In this document: piece by piece, positions 29,172 to 37,212 of the stretch
Layout: each line of letters starts with the position of its first letter
Position numbering within the stretch: position 1 is the stretch's first letter
DNA from: an uncultured Alteromonadaceae bacterium
GTDB lineage: Bacteria > Pseudomonadota > Gammaproteobacteria > Enterobacterales > Alteromonadaceae
Assembly (NCBI GenBank): GCA_947503265.1
Contig: CANNDC010000006.1
Span: 186,001 to 250,000 of the forward strand
Direction: 5' to 3'
Length of the DNA stretch: 64,000 nucleotides
Made by a program: the position numbers and the translations under genes
The notes under the pieces: model-generated
The model's database searches: none
Seen by the model: the letters and a program-made list of their open reading frames with translations, nothing else
What the model was told of the DNA's origin: nothing

Positions 29172-29801
29172 CTACAGTTTATATCCCGTCGCCACCAGAT
29201 AAACTTCACTCGATCGCGCTCTAGAAGAGTCTGGTTTGCGCGTTTTAACCACCTTAAATGCATTCTTCAATTCTTTAAAAAAAATATCGAACCCTTCGCC
29301 TTGAAACACTTTAACTGCAAAAGCACCATTCTTTTTAAGGACCTGATGACACATGTCAAAAGCTAGTTCAACTAAATACATCGAACTCGCTTGATCCGCT
29401 GCTGCATTGCCACTCATATTAGGCGCCATGTCAGACAACACTATATCTACGTTTTTACCATCAATTCTGTTCAATAAAGCATTTAAAACATTTTCTTCTC
29501 GAAAATCACCTTGTAAAAAATCTACGCCGGCAATGGGGTCCATCGCTAAAATATCGCAACCAATCACCTGTCCTTTGTCACCTACTAGTTTAGTCGCGTA
29601 CTGCGACCAGCCGCCCGGGGCTGCGCCCAAATCAACCACCGTCATTCCAGGTTTAATTAGACCATCCTTGTTCTGGATTTCTTCCAATTTAAATACGGCT
29701 CTAGAGCGCCAACCTTGTTTTTGTGCTTTCTGAACATATTGATCATCAAAATGTTCCTTTAACCAACGCTGACTGCTTGCTGATTGTTTCTTTTTCGACA
29801 T
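29172..29801 (-). CDS. rlmE: 23S rRNA 2'-O-methyltransferase (U2552)
   Basis: SAM-dependent RrmJ/FtsJ enzyme acting late in 50S assembly. The 209 aa have the SAM motif [15 protein letters not shown], the catalytic K-D-K-E tetrad region ([23 protein letters not shown]) and a C-terminal [11 protein letters not shown]. It pairs with ftsH downstream and is divergent from yhbY, the standard arrangement. Confidence 0.96.
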   Translation of the reverse strand: MSKKKQSASSQRWLKEHFDDQYVQKAQKQGWRSRAVFKLEEIQNKDGLIKPGMTVVDLGAAPGGWSQYATKLVGDKGQVIGCDILAMDPIAGVDFLQGDFREENVLNALLNRIDGKNVDIVLSDMAPNMSGNAAADQASSMYLVELAFDMCHQVLKKNGAFAVKVFQGEGFDIFFKELKNAFKVVKTRKPDSSRARSSEVYLVATGYKL

Positions 29802-29896
29802 TGAATCAGTTTCTAATTAGGAATACGTAGAAGATGGCGTTAGAATACTGGTTTTCAACCGTTAATATTCAATAAAATTGTAAGAAAACATACTTA

Positions 29897-30193
29897 ATGA
29901 AGCTATCCAACAAACAAAAGCAATACTTAAAAGGCCTCGCGCACTCCCTTAAACCAGTCATTCAACTCGGAAATAATGGATTAACAGAAGGAGTGCTTGC
30001 CGAAATTGAAAATGCTTTAAGTCACCACGAACTGATCAAAATCAAAGTTCCTACTGACGACAGAGATGAAAAATCGCTTATCATGGATGCTATCATCCGT
30101 GAGTCAGGAGCCATTAAAATTCAAACGATTGGGCACACTATGGTGATGTATAAGCAAAGCGAAGATAAAAAAATCTCTGTTCCCAGACTTTAA
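29897..30193 (+). CDS. yhbY: YhbY family RNA-binding protein
   Basis: 98-aa CRM-domain protein associated with 50S ribosome precursors. It shows LSNKQKQYLKGLAHSLKPVIQLG, the GNNGLTEGVL loop (the GxxG-type RNA-binding loop) and HELIKIKVPTDD. Divergent from rlmE with 95 bp between. In enterobacteria greA-type genes lie nearby, but here an aspartic-protease gene follows 29 bp later. Confidence 0.95.
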   Translation: MKLSNKQKQYLKGLAHSLKPVIQLGNNGLTEGVLAEIENALSHHELIKIKVPTDDRDEKSLIMDAIIRESGAIKIQTIGHTMVMYKQSEDKKISVPRL

Positions 30194-30222
30194 TGCACAT
30201 AAGACTTGGCAATAGCGTTTAA

Positions 30223-31563
30223 GTGACTCGATCGTTACTCATACCAATCCACAATCTTCTTGCTCTTGGTGATTACACAGCCCAGGTTTACGTTGGTGAA
30301 AGCAGCAAACCTCTGAATTTAATTCTTGATACAGGAAGCAGCTCCCTCGCAATTAGGGCTTCTGCGGTGGAAAACAACAAGGGCCTGATTGCTACATCAT
30401 TGGCCCAACATGTTTTCTATGGTAAAGGCCAGTGGTATGGCCCTGTCGTGAAGGAAACGATTTCAATGGGTCATTCGGAAGATTTACTAGCGTTACCAGA
30501 GGTTAATGTCGCACTTGCATACGACAATAAAAGTCATGTATTTAGTCAGGCCGACGGGATATTAGGACTCGCATACAATGCGCTAAACAAGGCTTATGAC
30601 CTGACGTCTATCTTAGTTGAAAACCAGATTACGCCTCATGAAACCTTTCCGTGGGCCAGATTAGAGGGTTTGGAAATCAGTAAATTGAATTTCAATGTGA
30701 ATGACTTCCCATTGCAACACATCAAACCCTATTTTACGCAACTGGAAGAGCACCAACTCACAGCAAATAAATTTGCTTTTATTGTCCATCGTTCCAGCAC
30801 TTACCAGATGAAAGCATCGAGTCAGCTTAGTGCTTCTGAGCATCCTCTCAACCACGGTATTTTTGTACTAGGAAACCCTGAATCACAGCAGCATTTCCAT
30901 TGTTCAGAATTTCAAGATGTAAAAGTAGTTCATGACAAATATTACAACATCAATATTAAATCGGTATTTATAGATTCAACCCGTAAAATCCTTTTTCCAT
31001 CATTGCAATCCAAATATCAAAAGGCCTATATTTCAAATGGTATAGTTGATTCTGGAGCCTCAGCCATGGTGTTCCCAGCCAGTGTGTTTACTCAGCTACT
31101 TGAACAATTCATTGATTTTAATCCTGATTTCGAAGAAATTTTGTCTGCTTTTAGAGAGTTTACTGGGGAAGAAATTGGTATCCCTATCACTAGCGTAAAT
31201 CTCGATAGCTGGCCAAATTTGTTCATTGAAGTCCAAGGTATTGATGATAACTTAGTCACATTGAAACTCGATCCTCGCACTTATTGGCAAACTCACGCAC
31301 CGCAAGCAAATGAAATTTCGTTTAAGATCACTACCCTACCGAATTGGCCAAATCAAGGTATTTTAGGATTACCTCTAATGAACAACTATTACACCATATT
31401 TGACCGCGAATTTGCGCTAAAAGCGGACCACCTAGGAAGAGTAAGATTTACATCCAAAGCGTTTGCGCCTCATATGCTTTCCGATACCGCCCATCAAGAT
31501 ATAGAAAATATGCACCTTCACTTTAAGCAAAATAGGCACAAGCTAATGGCCCTCAAAAAATGA
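30223..31563 (+). CDS. Pepsin-like (A1 family) aspartic protease
   Basis: 446-aa bilobal aspartic protease homologous to pepsin, a family rare in bacteria and best known there from the shewasins of Shewanella. Two catalytic motifs are visible: ILDTGSSSLAI with Asp36 and GIVDSGASAMVF with Asp276. Supporting blocks are the flap-like FYGKGQWYG (Tyr75 equivalent), DGILGLAYNAL, and GILGLPLMNNYYTIFDRE close to the C-terminus as in pepsin. There is no signal or propeptide, so it should be cytosolic and active without zymogen cleavage. It starts at GTG with a weak ribosome-binding site. The stop overlaps the GNAT start as ATGA, making it the first gene of a coupled operon. Confidence 0.9.
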   Translation: MTRSLLIPIHNLLALGDYTAQVYVGESSKPLNLILDTGSSSLAIRASAVENNKGLIATSLAQHVFYGKGQWYGPVVKETISMGHSEDLLALPEVNVALAYDNKSHVFSQADGILGLAYNALNKAYDLTSILVENQITPHETFPWARLEGLEISKLNFNVNDFPLQHIKPYFTQLEEHQLTANKFAFIVHRSSTYQMKASSQLSASEHPLNHGIFVLGNPESQQHFHCSEFQDVKVVHDKYYNINIKSVFIDSTRKILFPSLQSKYQKAYISNGIVDSGASAMVFPASVFTQLLEQFIDFNPDFEEILSAFREFTGEEIGIPITSVNLDSWPNLFIEVQGIDDNLVTLKLDPRTYWQTHAPQANEISFKITTLPNWPNQGILGLPLMNNYYTIFDREFALKADHLGRVRFTSKAFAPHMLSDTAHQDIENMHLHFKQNRHKLMALKK

Positions 31564-32138
31564 CGATAAACAAGCAAACTTTTCAATTTGCATCACGTCG
31601 TTTTTATTTCACTTTATTAGAGGAAAAGCATCGGTCATTTTATCAATCTTTGTATACCGACAAAGTGGTAATGGAAAAGATTGCCGCAGCGCTCGATTCA
31701 AAGTCGGTTTCAACTCTATTTGATCAGGTGCTAAGAAAAAACGCCCTTTCTCTTACGGCAAATAGTAGATCACTTTACTGGGTAATTGTTGATTCTGAGA
31801 CTGGAAATTACTTAGGTATTCAGGGTTTTATCCAAACAACCACAGTGCCTCAAGAAGCTGAGTTTGGAATCATGTTGGCACAAACAAATTATCAAAAAGG
31901 AATCGCTAATGAATCAATTTCAGCATTAATTCGTTTTGGATTTGAACACTTGAAGTTTGAGAATTTGTTTGCGCATTACACTAAGCAAAATGCCGCCATT
32001 CAACGCATTGCCGAAAACTTAAACTTCAATATAAAAACCTCAGGGATTGATTCCGAAGATAGATATTGCTGGATGACGGATTCTGAATTTAGAAAAAATA
32101 TCGCTCTATTCAAAGGTGAGAAACATGCAGCAAGGTAG
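31560..32138 (+). CDS. GNAT-family N-acetyltransferase (RimJ/RimL-like)
   Basis: 192-aa acetyl-CoA-dependent acetyltransferase. The GNAT core is recognisable: SLYWVIVDSETGNYLGIQGFI, EAEFGIMLAQTNYQKGIANESISALIRFGFEHL (motif A and the acetyl-CoA loop, here atypical Q-K-G-I-A) and AQNAAIQRIAENLNF-like motif B. This subgroup acetylates protein N-termini or amino groups on small molecules. It overlaps the protease gene by 4 bp and the methyltransferase gene by 14 bp, so all three are likely made together. Confidence 0.85.
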   Translation: MTINKQTFQFASRRFYFTLLEEKHRSFYQSLYTDKVVMEKIAAALDSKSVSTLFDQVLRKNALSLTANSRSLYWVIVDSETGNYLGIQGFIQTTTVPQEAEFGIMLAQTNYQKGIANESISALIRFGFEHLKFENLFAHYTKQNAAIQRIAENLNFNIKTSGIDSEDRYCWMTDSEFRKNIALFKGEKHAAR

Positions 32139-32901
32139 CATAGTCAGTGTCGGGTTAGGGATGGTACTTGGGGCGCATATTTCCCCATTGTGTCGTAATT
32201 TTATTGAACAAGCGGATGTTGTTTTTGTTAGCGCTTCTGAAAAGCTGGTTGAGATGTGGGTAACAGAGATGAATGCCAACACAATCAGCCTGCAGCAATA
32301 TTATCAGGAAGGCAAAAATAGACGAACCAGCTATCAACAAATGGTTGACGCTATGATGATGGAAGTAAGAAACGGTAAGAACGTGGTAGGTGCTTTTTAT
32401 GGTCATCCTGGTGTATTTGCATGGGCGCCACACAAGGTGTTGGAAATTGCCAGAAAAGAAGGGTTTCACGCCCATATGGAACCTGGAATATCTGCTGAAG
32501 CCTGTCTGTATGCTGACATGGGGATTGATCCAGGTAAGTTTGGCATCCAGCACTTAGAAGCGACTCAATTTATGATGTTTGAACGTATGTTTGACCTAAG
32601 TGCTTATCTTATACTTTGGCAAATAGGATTTGCGGGCGACCAAAGCTTTTCAAAATACGTAACTGATAATCAGAGTCGAGGTTTGTTAAAGGATTTACTA
32701 CTAGAGTATTATCCATCACAACACAAAATAGCTATCTATGAGGCTGCGACCCTGCCCACTGAGCAATGTCGTCAAGAATGGTTGCCGTTGGAATTGCTAG
32801 ATCAGGTATCTGTTCGACATCATTCTACGTTAGTCATTCCCCCACTAACTAAAAAGTTGCCTGACAAAAGAATTCGTGAGTTATTGGCACAGTTACCCTA
32901 G
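32125..32901 (+). CDS. Split-borosin-type peptide N-methyltransferase (tetrapyrrole methylase fold)
   Basis: 258-aa SAM-dependent enzyme. It reads SIVSVGLGMVLGAHISPLCR at the SAM loop, YGHPGVFAWAPH around residue 92, and EPGISAEACLYADMGIDPG from residue 119. These blocks match what I remember of SonM from Shewanella, which N-methylates backbone amides of a separate RiPP precursor; cobalamin or diphthamide methylases lack this combination. The ATG at 32125 with AGGTGA upstream is preferred over GTG 32116. No precursor domain is fused, so a substrate in trans is expected. The candidate is the small gene at 33164. Family assignment is strong, peptide substrate inferred. Confidence 0.85.
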   Translation: MQQGSIVSVGLGMVLGAHISPLCRNFIEQADVVFVSASEKLVEMWVTEMNANTISLQQYYQEGKNRRTSYQQMVDAMMMEVRNGKNVVGAFYGHPGVFAWAPHKVLEIARKEGFHAHMEPGISAEACLYADMGIDPGKFGIQHLEATQFMMFERMFDLSAYLILWQIGFAGDQSFSKYVTDNQSRGLLKDLLLEYYPSQHKIAIYEAATLPTEQCRQEWLPLELLDQVSVRHHSTLVIPPLTKKLPDKRIRELLAQLP

Positions 32902-33163
32902 GCAAACACTTTAGGTCAATATAATAAACTAGGTGTTTTTGATTTTGCAGTGTGGAAGTGTATGAATCTTCGTTAAATTAGTTATGGGAAAACGTGTTTT
33001 TATGTTGGGCAACACTCTTCTAGCATAAGGTCAACGGATAGTTAATATACAAATTTGGCGTCATTTGTGACTGTTTTAAAAATTATTTAATTTGCCTCTT
33101 CCAGTCAAGGAACAAGTGTTTAATAATGGCGCAAAGATTTACCCACCTCCAATAGGAAAAATC
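32902..33163. other. Intergenic region between the methyltransferase and the small acidic protein
   Basis: 262 bp. A 6-bp AAACAC/GTGTTT stem with a long AT-rich loop (about 32905-32941) is a weak terminator candidate. Open frames here are at most 14 codons (ATG 32984). No borosin-binding leader domain is found in it. Confidence 0.5.
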
Positions 33164-33412
33164 ATGACCGCAATTCAATTATTAGAACAATTAGCGACTA
33201 ACCCAACCCATAAACGAAATCTAGTTGCTGATTCTTCGAAAACGCCAGAGTTAACCCAGCGCGCTCAAGCAGAAATTTCTGATTTGATGAAAGAACAACG
33301 TAAAATTTGGTGTGCTCTGCTTCCGGCAGAAGACGAAGAACCCAATACAAATGATGAGCCAGGCAAAGACTCTGACGACAACGCGGAAGATGAGAAGCGG
33401 TCAGATAACTAG
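33164..33412 (+). CDS. Small acidic protein, possible RiPP precursor (hypothetical)
   Basis: 82 aa, ATG with AGGA 7 nt upstream; a TTG-initiated extension from 33092 is unlikely. A helical N-terminal half (MTAIQLLEQLATNP start, then a Q/E/K-rich helix to about residue 45) leads to KIWCALLPAEDEEP with one Cys. A very acidic, D/E/N-rich C-terminal tail follows. The leader-like helix next to a borosin-type methyltransferase suggests a precursor peptide, but the acidic tail is unlike known borosin cores. Its stop lies 2 bp before the diguanylate cyclase start, so it could instead be a cyclase partner. I do not recognise a named family. Confidence 0.65.
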   Translation: MTAIQLLEQLATNPTHKRNLVADSSKTPELTQRAQAEISDLMKEQRKIWCALLPAEDEEPNTNDEPGKDSDDNAEDEKRSDN

Positions 33413-33414
33413 TC

Positions 33415-35181
33415 ATGCAGTTTACCTATATTATAAGCGCCTTTCTTGGATTGGCGCTTATTTTTTCGGCAACGGCCACCACTTCAGATCCGGTATCACT
33501 GCTCAGCGAAGCTGATATTGTTAGAACGTCTGACTTTGAAGCTTTCGAAAATCTGATGGAGCAAATCGAAACTTTAGACGCTGAAAACAACCGCTTCGCA
33601 CTTTCACAACAACAAAAGTTTTTCTTCCAGTTTCTACGCGGATATCAAAACACCTTTAATGGAAATGTAGATGAGGCGATTCGAATCTATCAGAGTATCG
33701 AAGATAGCACTGCCAATGATGCCCTTAAACTGAGAGCTCTTTCCTCTTTAGTTAATAACTATGCGATAAAACGAGACTTTCTGGCAGGCGCTAAAGCAAT
33801 AAACCGTTTATTTGAATATCGAGAAAAAGTCGCTGATGACGACACGGTTAATGGTAGTTTTATAGTTGCCGGCATTTTCTACAATCAGGCGCAACAATTT
33901 GAATTAGGCTTGAGTGTTGCAAATCAACTGTTGCTGCGAAATCTAGAAAGTCGACATGCCTGTTTTGCCAGACAACTCAAAATTGAAGCCGAATTGGGAT
34001 TAACAGAACTACTCTCAGACTATCAATATGCATTCGATAGTATAGAATTTTGTGAAGATGCTAATGAACAGCTTGTAGCAAATATTATTCGTACGTTTGT
34101 AGCCGAGTCTATGACAACGGAAAACCGCTTAGAAGAATCTCTCGCGCTGCTCAAAAGAGCTGAAAAAACTACTTTTGAAGTCAGGTACCAGCCATTAATT
34201 GGCATTCACTACTCCTTACTGGCGAAGAACTATTTACTTCTACAACAATATCAACTTGCAGAACAAGCTGGTGAGAATGCATTACAAGCCATTGATAAAT
34301 ATGGTAATACCAAAGCACTAGTAAAAGCACTGGAAATACTTTATCGCTCAGCTGAGCAACAACAACAATATGAAAAAGCGTTAAACTATTTGGAGCGATT
34401 CAGCCAAGCAGAAAAAGCCTATTTGGATGATGTAAAAGCAAGAGGCCTCGCTGTTCAACAAGCTAAATATGAAGTATTGGAACAAGAAAATAGAATTGCT
34501 CTTCTTGATCAGCAGAACGCATTGTTAAAAACAGAAACAGAGCTAGCTTCAAAACAAACACAAAATGAACGATTAGCGCTGGCGTTAGCCACCAGTCTGC
34601 TAGTGATCTTATTCGTCTGGCTTTACCGTAGCCGCAAAATTCAACGCAAGCTTCGGAAACTAGCAGAAACCGATGAGTTGACTGGAATAAGTAATCGACA
34701 TTTCTTTAATTCACGTGCTAGACATCAAATCAAACAAGCTAGAATGCAAAACCAGCCCATTAGTTTCGTATTATTCGACCTAGACCATTTCAAAAAGGTG
34801 AACGACTCTTTCGGGCACCTGACTGGAGATTGGGCACTTAAAAAATCAGTATTAGAAGCTAAGTTAGTTTGTCGTAATATTGATTTAATTGGACGAATGG
34901 GCGGCGAAGAGTTTGCTATTTTGTTACCCGGATGCGGTATCGAAGAAGCCTTAAAAATTGCTGAAATTTGTCGTATTGCAATTGAAAACATCGACACCAG
35001 TGAATCTGACCACAAATTTAGAATAACGGCTAGCTTTGGCGTAACAGATGCGCAAATAAGTGGCTATTCCCTCGAAAAGCTCTTTGCTGGTGCTGATGCG
35101 GCCCTTTACTATTCGAAAGAAAACGGCCGTAATCAAGTCTATCAGTATGATTCACAGCAAATGGTGTTAGATAACACCTAA
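33415..35181 (+). CDS. TPR-sensor diguanylate cyclase (GGDEF)
   Basis: 588-aa membrane enzyme making cyclic di-GMP from GTP. A signal peptide (FLGLALIFSATATT) is followed by a periplasmic region of TPR-like helices to about residue 345, then a coiled coil (QENRIALLDQQNALLKTE). One TM near 383-403 (LALALATSLLVILFVWLY) precedes a C-terminal GGDEF domain. The active loop RMGGEEF (GGEEF 496-500) is intact, and RNID five residues before it is the inhibitory I-site RxxD, so product inhibition is expected. The ligand of the periplasmic sensor is unknown. The start is 2 bp after the small acidic gene. It may influence the pilus operon that follows, by general c-di-GMP logic only. Confidence 0.92.
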   Translation: MQFTYIISAFLGLALIFSATATTSDPVSLLSEADIVRTSDFEAFENLMEQIETLDAENNRFALSQQQKFFFQFLRGYQNTFNGNVDEAIRIYQSIEDSTANDALKLRALSSLVNNYAIKRDFLAGAKAINRLFEYREKVADDDTVNGSFIVAGIFYNQAQQFELGLSVANQLLLRNLESRHACFARQLKIEAELGLTELLSDYQYAFDSIEFCEDANEQLVANIIRTFVAESMTTENRLEESLALLKRAEKTTFEVRYQPLIGIHYSLLAKNYLLLQQYQLAEQAGENALQAIDKYGNTKALVKALEILYRSAEQQQQYEKALNYLERFSQAEKAYLDDVKARGLAVQQAKYEVLEQENRIALLDQQNALLKTETELASKQTQNERLALALATSLLVILFVWLYRSRKIQRKLRKLAETDELTGISNRHFFNSRARHQIKQARMQNQPISFVLFDLDHFKKVNDSFGHLTGDWALKKSVLEAKLVCRNIDLIGRMGGEEFAILLPGCGIEEALKIAEICRIAIENIDTSESDHKFRITASFGVTDAQISGYSLEKLFAGADAALYYSKENGRNQVYQYDSQQMVLDNT

Positions 35182-35189
35182 TATACCAA

Positions 35190-35214
35190 AGGCGTTTAGA
35201 ACGCTTCATTTTTT
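35190..35214 (+). terminator. Intrinsic terminator after the diguanylate cyclase gene
   Basis: Short stem AGGCGTT/AACGCTT (one G-T mismatch tolerated as G-U in RNA) with loop TAG, followed after CA by six T. A second small hairpin GGGCC/GGCCC (35216-35230) lies just after it. Both are within 50 bp of the stop. Confidence 0.6.
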
Positions 35215-35230
35215 GGGGCCTATTTGGCCC

Positions 35231-35850
35231 TAATTTATGTCACCAAGCTGTTTAATTAGCTCTTTATTCGATGTTTTTTGCTCGTAAACTCATTCCTTTC
35301 ATCGTTCTCCCCTCACAATTCTCGGCATTTTCAAAAAACTAGAAGTGGATTCCATTTCAATCAGGTAAATATTTTTCCGTTATTTTTCATAAAGTAACCT
35401 GAAAACCACTGAACAAAGCCTGGTTAACTTATAACATTTAATACCTAAGTTCTGAGTTTAATAATGGTAATTTTTATTCTTCAAGCTGTTCAATTTACTT
35501 TTGTAACTTTTAACATTTTCGTAATAGAAATGATTTATCTCTTTGATATATATACATTTTTATATTTTCATCATCATTTCGAAATAAATTTCTTTCAAAA
35601 CGAAAAATCATAGTTTTAATAAAATTTCAACTAGCCAAAAGTCTATTCTGATTATTAATTACACAAATTTTACTTTTTCGTGAATTTTAAAATTTCTTCA
35701 TTCTTTCAATCACTTATGTTCACATATATCCCAACGTTGACGAGCTAGAACGGAAAAGCGAGCGACTTTAACTAACAATTTATTAACTTTATGACTCCGC
35801 AACAGTAGACGTTTTTACGAGTCCAAACAAAACACTTTAAGGTACAAAAC
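35231..35850. other. Long AT-rich leader upstream of the pilus operon
   Basis: About 620 bp with no gene and strikingly AT-rich from about 35,450 to 35,720. No riboswitch core that I can recognise and no inverted repeat of invertase type. Likely holds the pilus promoter and regulator sites, and possibly an H-NS-like silencing region. AAGG sits 8 nt before the pilin-like ATG. Confidence 0.5.
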
Positions 35851-36360
35851 ATGAAAAAGATTTTAACAGCAACTTTACTAACTTTAGCTTCTACTTCTGT
35901 TCTAGCAGCTTCTGAAACTTACCAAGCTACAGTTGATGCTTTACAAGAACCCACTCTCACACAAACTTCTGCATTAAACTTTGGTGCAATCGTTCCAACA
36001 GCAACATCTGCTTGTACTATGGATAATGCAGGTGCGGTAACTGGACAATGTGACGTATCTGATGCTGACATCTTAATTGGAGAGGTAACCTTGTCTGATC
36101 TGGTCGCGGACACAGCTTTGACAGTAACGGTTTCAGGGAGCAGCAGCGCAAACCTAACGTTTGCTTCTGTTTATGACATCAATGCAGCAGCAACTGGCGG
36201 TTCTGATGGTATCGCAGATGCGACTGCGACTAACATTACTGTGGATAATTCAGCAACTGACATTACAGTTGACGTTTATGGAACAGTGACGGTAGATAGC
36301 GCATTGACCTCAGGTGATACCTACACTGTTGACTACACTGTGGATGTCGTTTTCCAGTAA
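35851..36360 (+). CDS. DUF4402 fimbrial-subunit-like secreted protein
   Basis: 169 aa with a classical signal peptide (MKKILTATLLTLASTSVLAA). The mature part is rich in Thr, Ser, Ala, Val and Asp and poor in Lys and Arg. It begins ALNFGAIVP, the DUF4402 start pattern, and contains a Cys pair (about 52 and 66) as in pilin domains. Strand-rich TVTVSGSSS and VDYTVDVVF end the protein, typical of chaperone-usher subunits. The first position in an operon with chaperone and usher, and a hairpin directly after it, suggest this is the major pilus subunit. Confidence 0.8.
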   Translation: MKKILTATLLTLASTSVLAASETYQATVDALQEPTLTQTSALNFGAIVPTATSACTMDNAGAVTGQCDVSDADILIGEVTLSDLVADTALTVTVSGSSSANLTFASVYDINAAATGGSDGIADATATNITVDNSATDITVDVYGTVTVDSALTSGDTYTVDYTVDVVFQ

Positions 36361-36374
36361 ATAATCAACAAATC

Positions 36375-36406
36375 GAAAAGCAGCAGTTTTGCTGCTTTTC
36401 TTTCGT
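36375..36406 (+). terminator. Hairpin after the major pilus subunit gene
   Basis: Perfect 11-bp stem (GAAAAGCAGCA at 36375-36385, TGCTGCTTTTC at 36390-36400), loop GTTT, then TTTCGTTTTA. Located 14 bp after the subunit stop and 60 bp before the chaperone. This is the usual arrangement for partial termination that makes subunit mRNA exceed chaperone and usher mRNA. Confidence 0.75.
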
Positions 36407-36461
36407 TTTATCAATTCCACTTTTTGATTTTATAATTCACTTATTAGAAGACAAAGCAACC

Positions 36462-37208
36462 ATGTCTAAATTCATTTCCTTTTTCTTGATCCTAAACTTA
36501 GTCACTTTTGCTGCACAAGCGAACGTTTCTCTATCGAAATTTCGCTTGTATTTTGATAACAACAACCGCAATGATGCCCTTCAACTTCGTAATAAAGGTA
36601 GCAAGCCGGTTCGCTATTCTGTCGAACTTGGATTGGTTGCAATGACAGAAGAAGGCGCCCTTCACCCTGTCGATAGCGACCCATTTTCAGCCATCGGACT
36701 ACTTCGCTACTCCCCCAAGCGCGGCGTAATTCAACCAGGTGATAGGCAAGCCTTGCGCTTTTCATTACGCAAACCAGCCGGACTAAAAGACGGTGAATAT
36801 CGCGCGGTATTGAAAGTGACTAGCAGTGAAATAGCAGATGCCGGAAGCACGGTCGCCTTACAATCGAAACTTGCATACAATTTACCTATTATTGTTAGGC
36901 ATGGACGACTAAATGCAGAGACATCACTTCAAGAAGCAAAATTGGTACGTGTGGGAAATGTTGCCCATGTGGAATTTTGGCAAACACTTGATGGCAACCG
37001 CTCGTTGTTCGGTAATTTCATTTTAGAAGATGAAGATGGCAATGAGGTTGGTGTCTTAAATAACTCTGCGGTATATCAACCGCTAGATCGTAAAAAGGTG
37101 ATCATCCCACTTCAATCTGAAGTGCAAGGAAACGTCACGATTAAATTCAAAGAGATAGCCAAATATGGCGGTGATCTCGCAGCTGAAACAAACATTACAC
37201 TAAACTAA
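36462..37208 (+). CDS. Periplasmic pilus assembly chaperone (PapD-like)
   Basis: 248 aa with a signal peptide ending AAQAN. The first Ig-like domain shows SKFRLYFDNNNRNDALQLRNKG, RYSPKRGVIQPGDRQALRFSLR and GEYRAVLKVTS; the conserved Arg and the P-G-x-x-Q-x-x-R motif are those of alternate (ECP/CS1-like) chaperones rather than classical FimC. The second domain contains LVRVGNVAHVEFWQTLDGN. It receives subunits in the periplasm and delivers them to the usher encoded next, whose start is 4 bp after this stop. Confidence 0.87.
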   Translation: MSKFISFFLILNLVTFAAQANVSLSKFRLYFDNNNRNDALQLRNKGSKPVRYSVELGLVAMTEEGALHPVDSDPFSAIGLLRYSPKRGVIQPGDRQALRFSLRKPAGLKDGEYRAVLKVTSSEIADAGSTVALQSKLAYNLPIIVRHGRLNAETSLQEAKLVRVGNVAHVEFWQTLDGNRSLFGNFILEDEDGNEVGVLNNSAVYQPLDRKKVIIPLQSEVQGNVTIKFKEIAKYGGDLAAETNITLN

Positions 37209-37212
37209 TTCC

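Noticed and set aside
35231..35850. Possible c-di-GMP (GEMM) riboswitch upstream of the pilus operon, suggested by the neighbouring cyclase
   Set aside because: I could not find the conserved GEMM core or a convincing three-way junction in the AT-rich leader.
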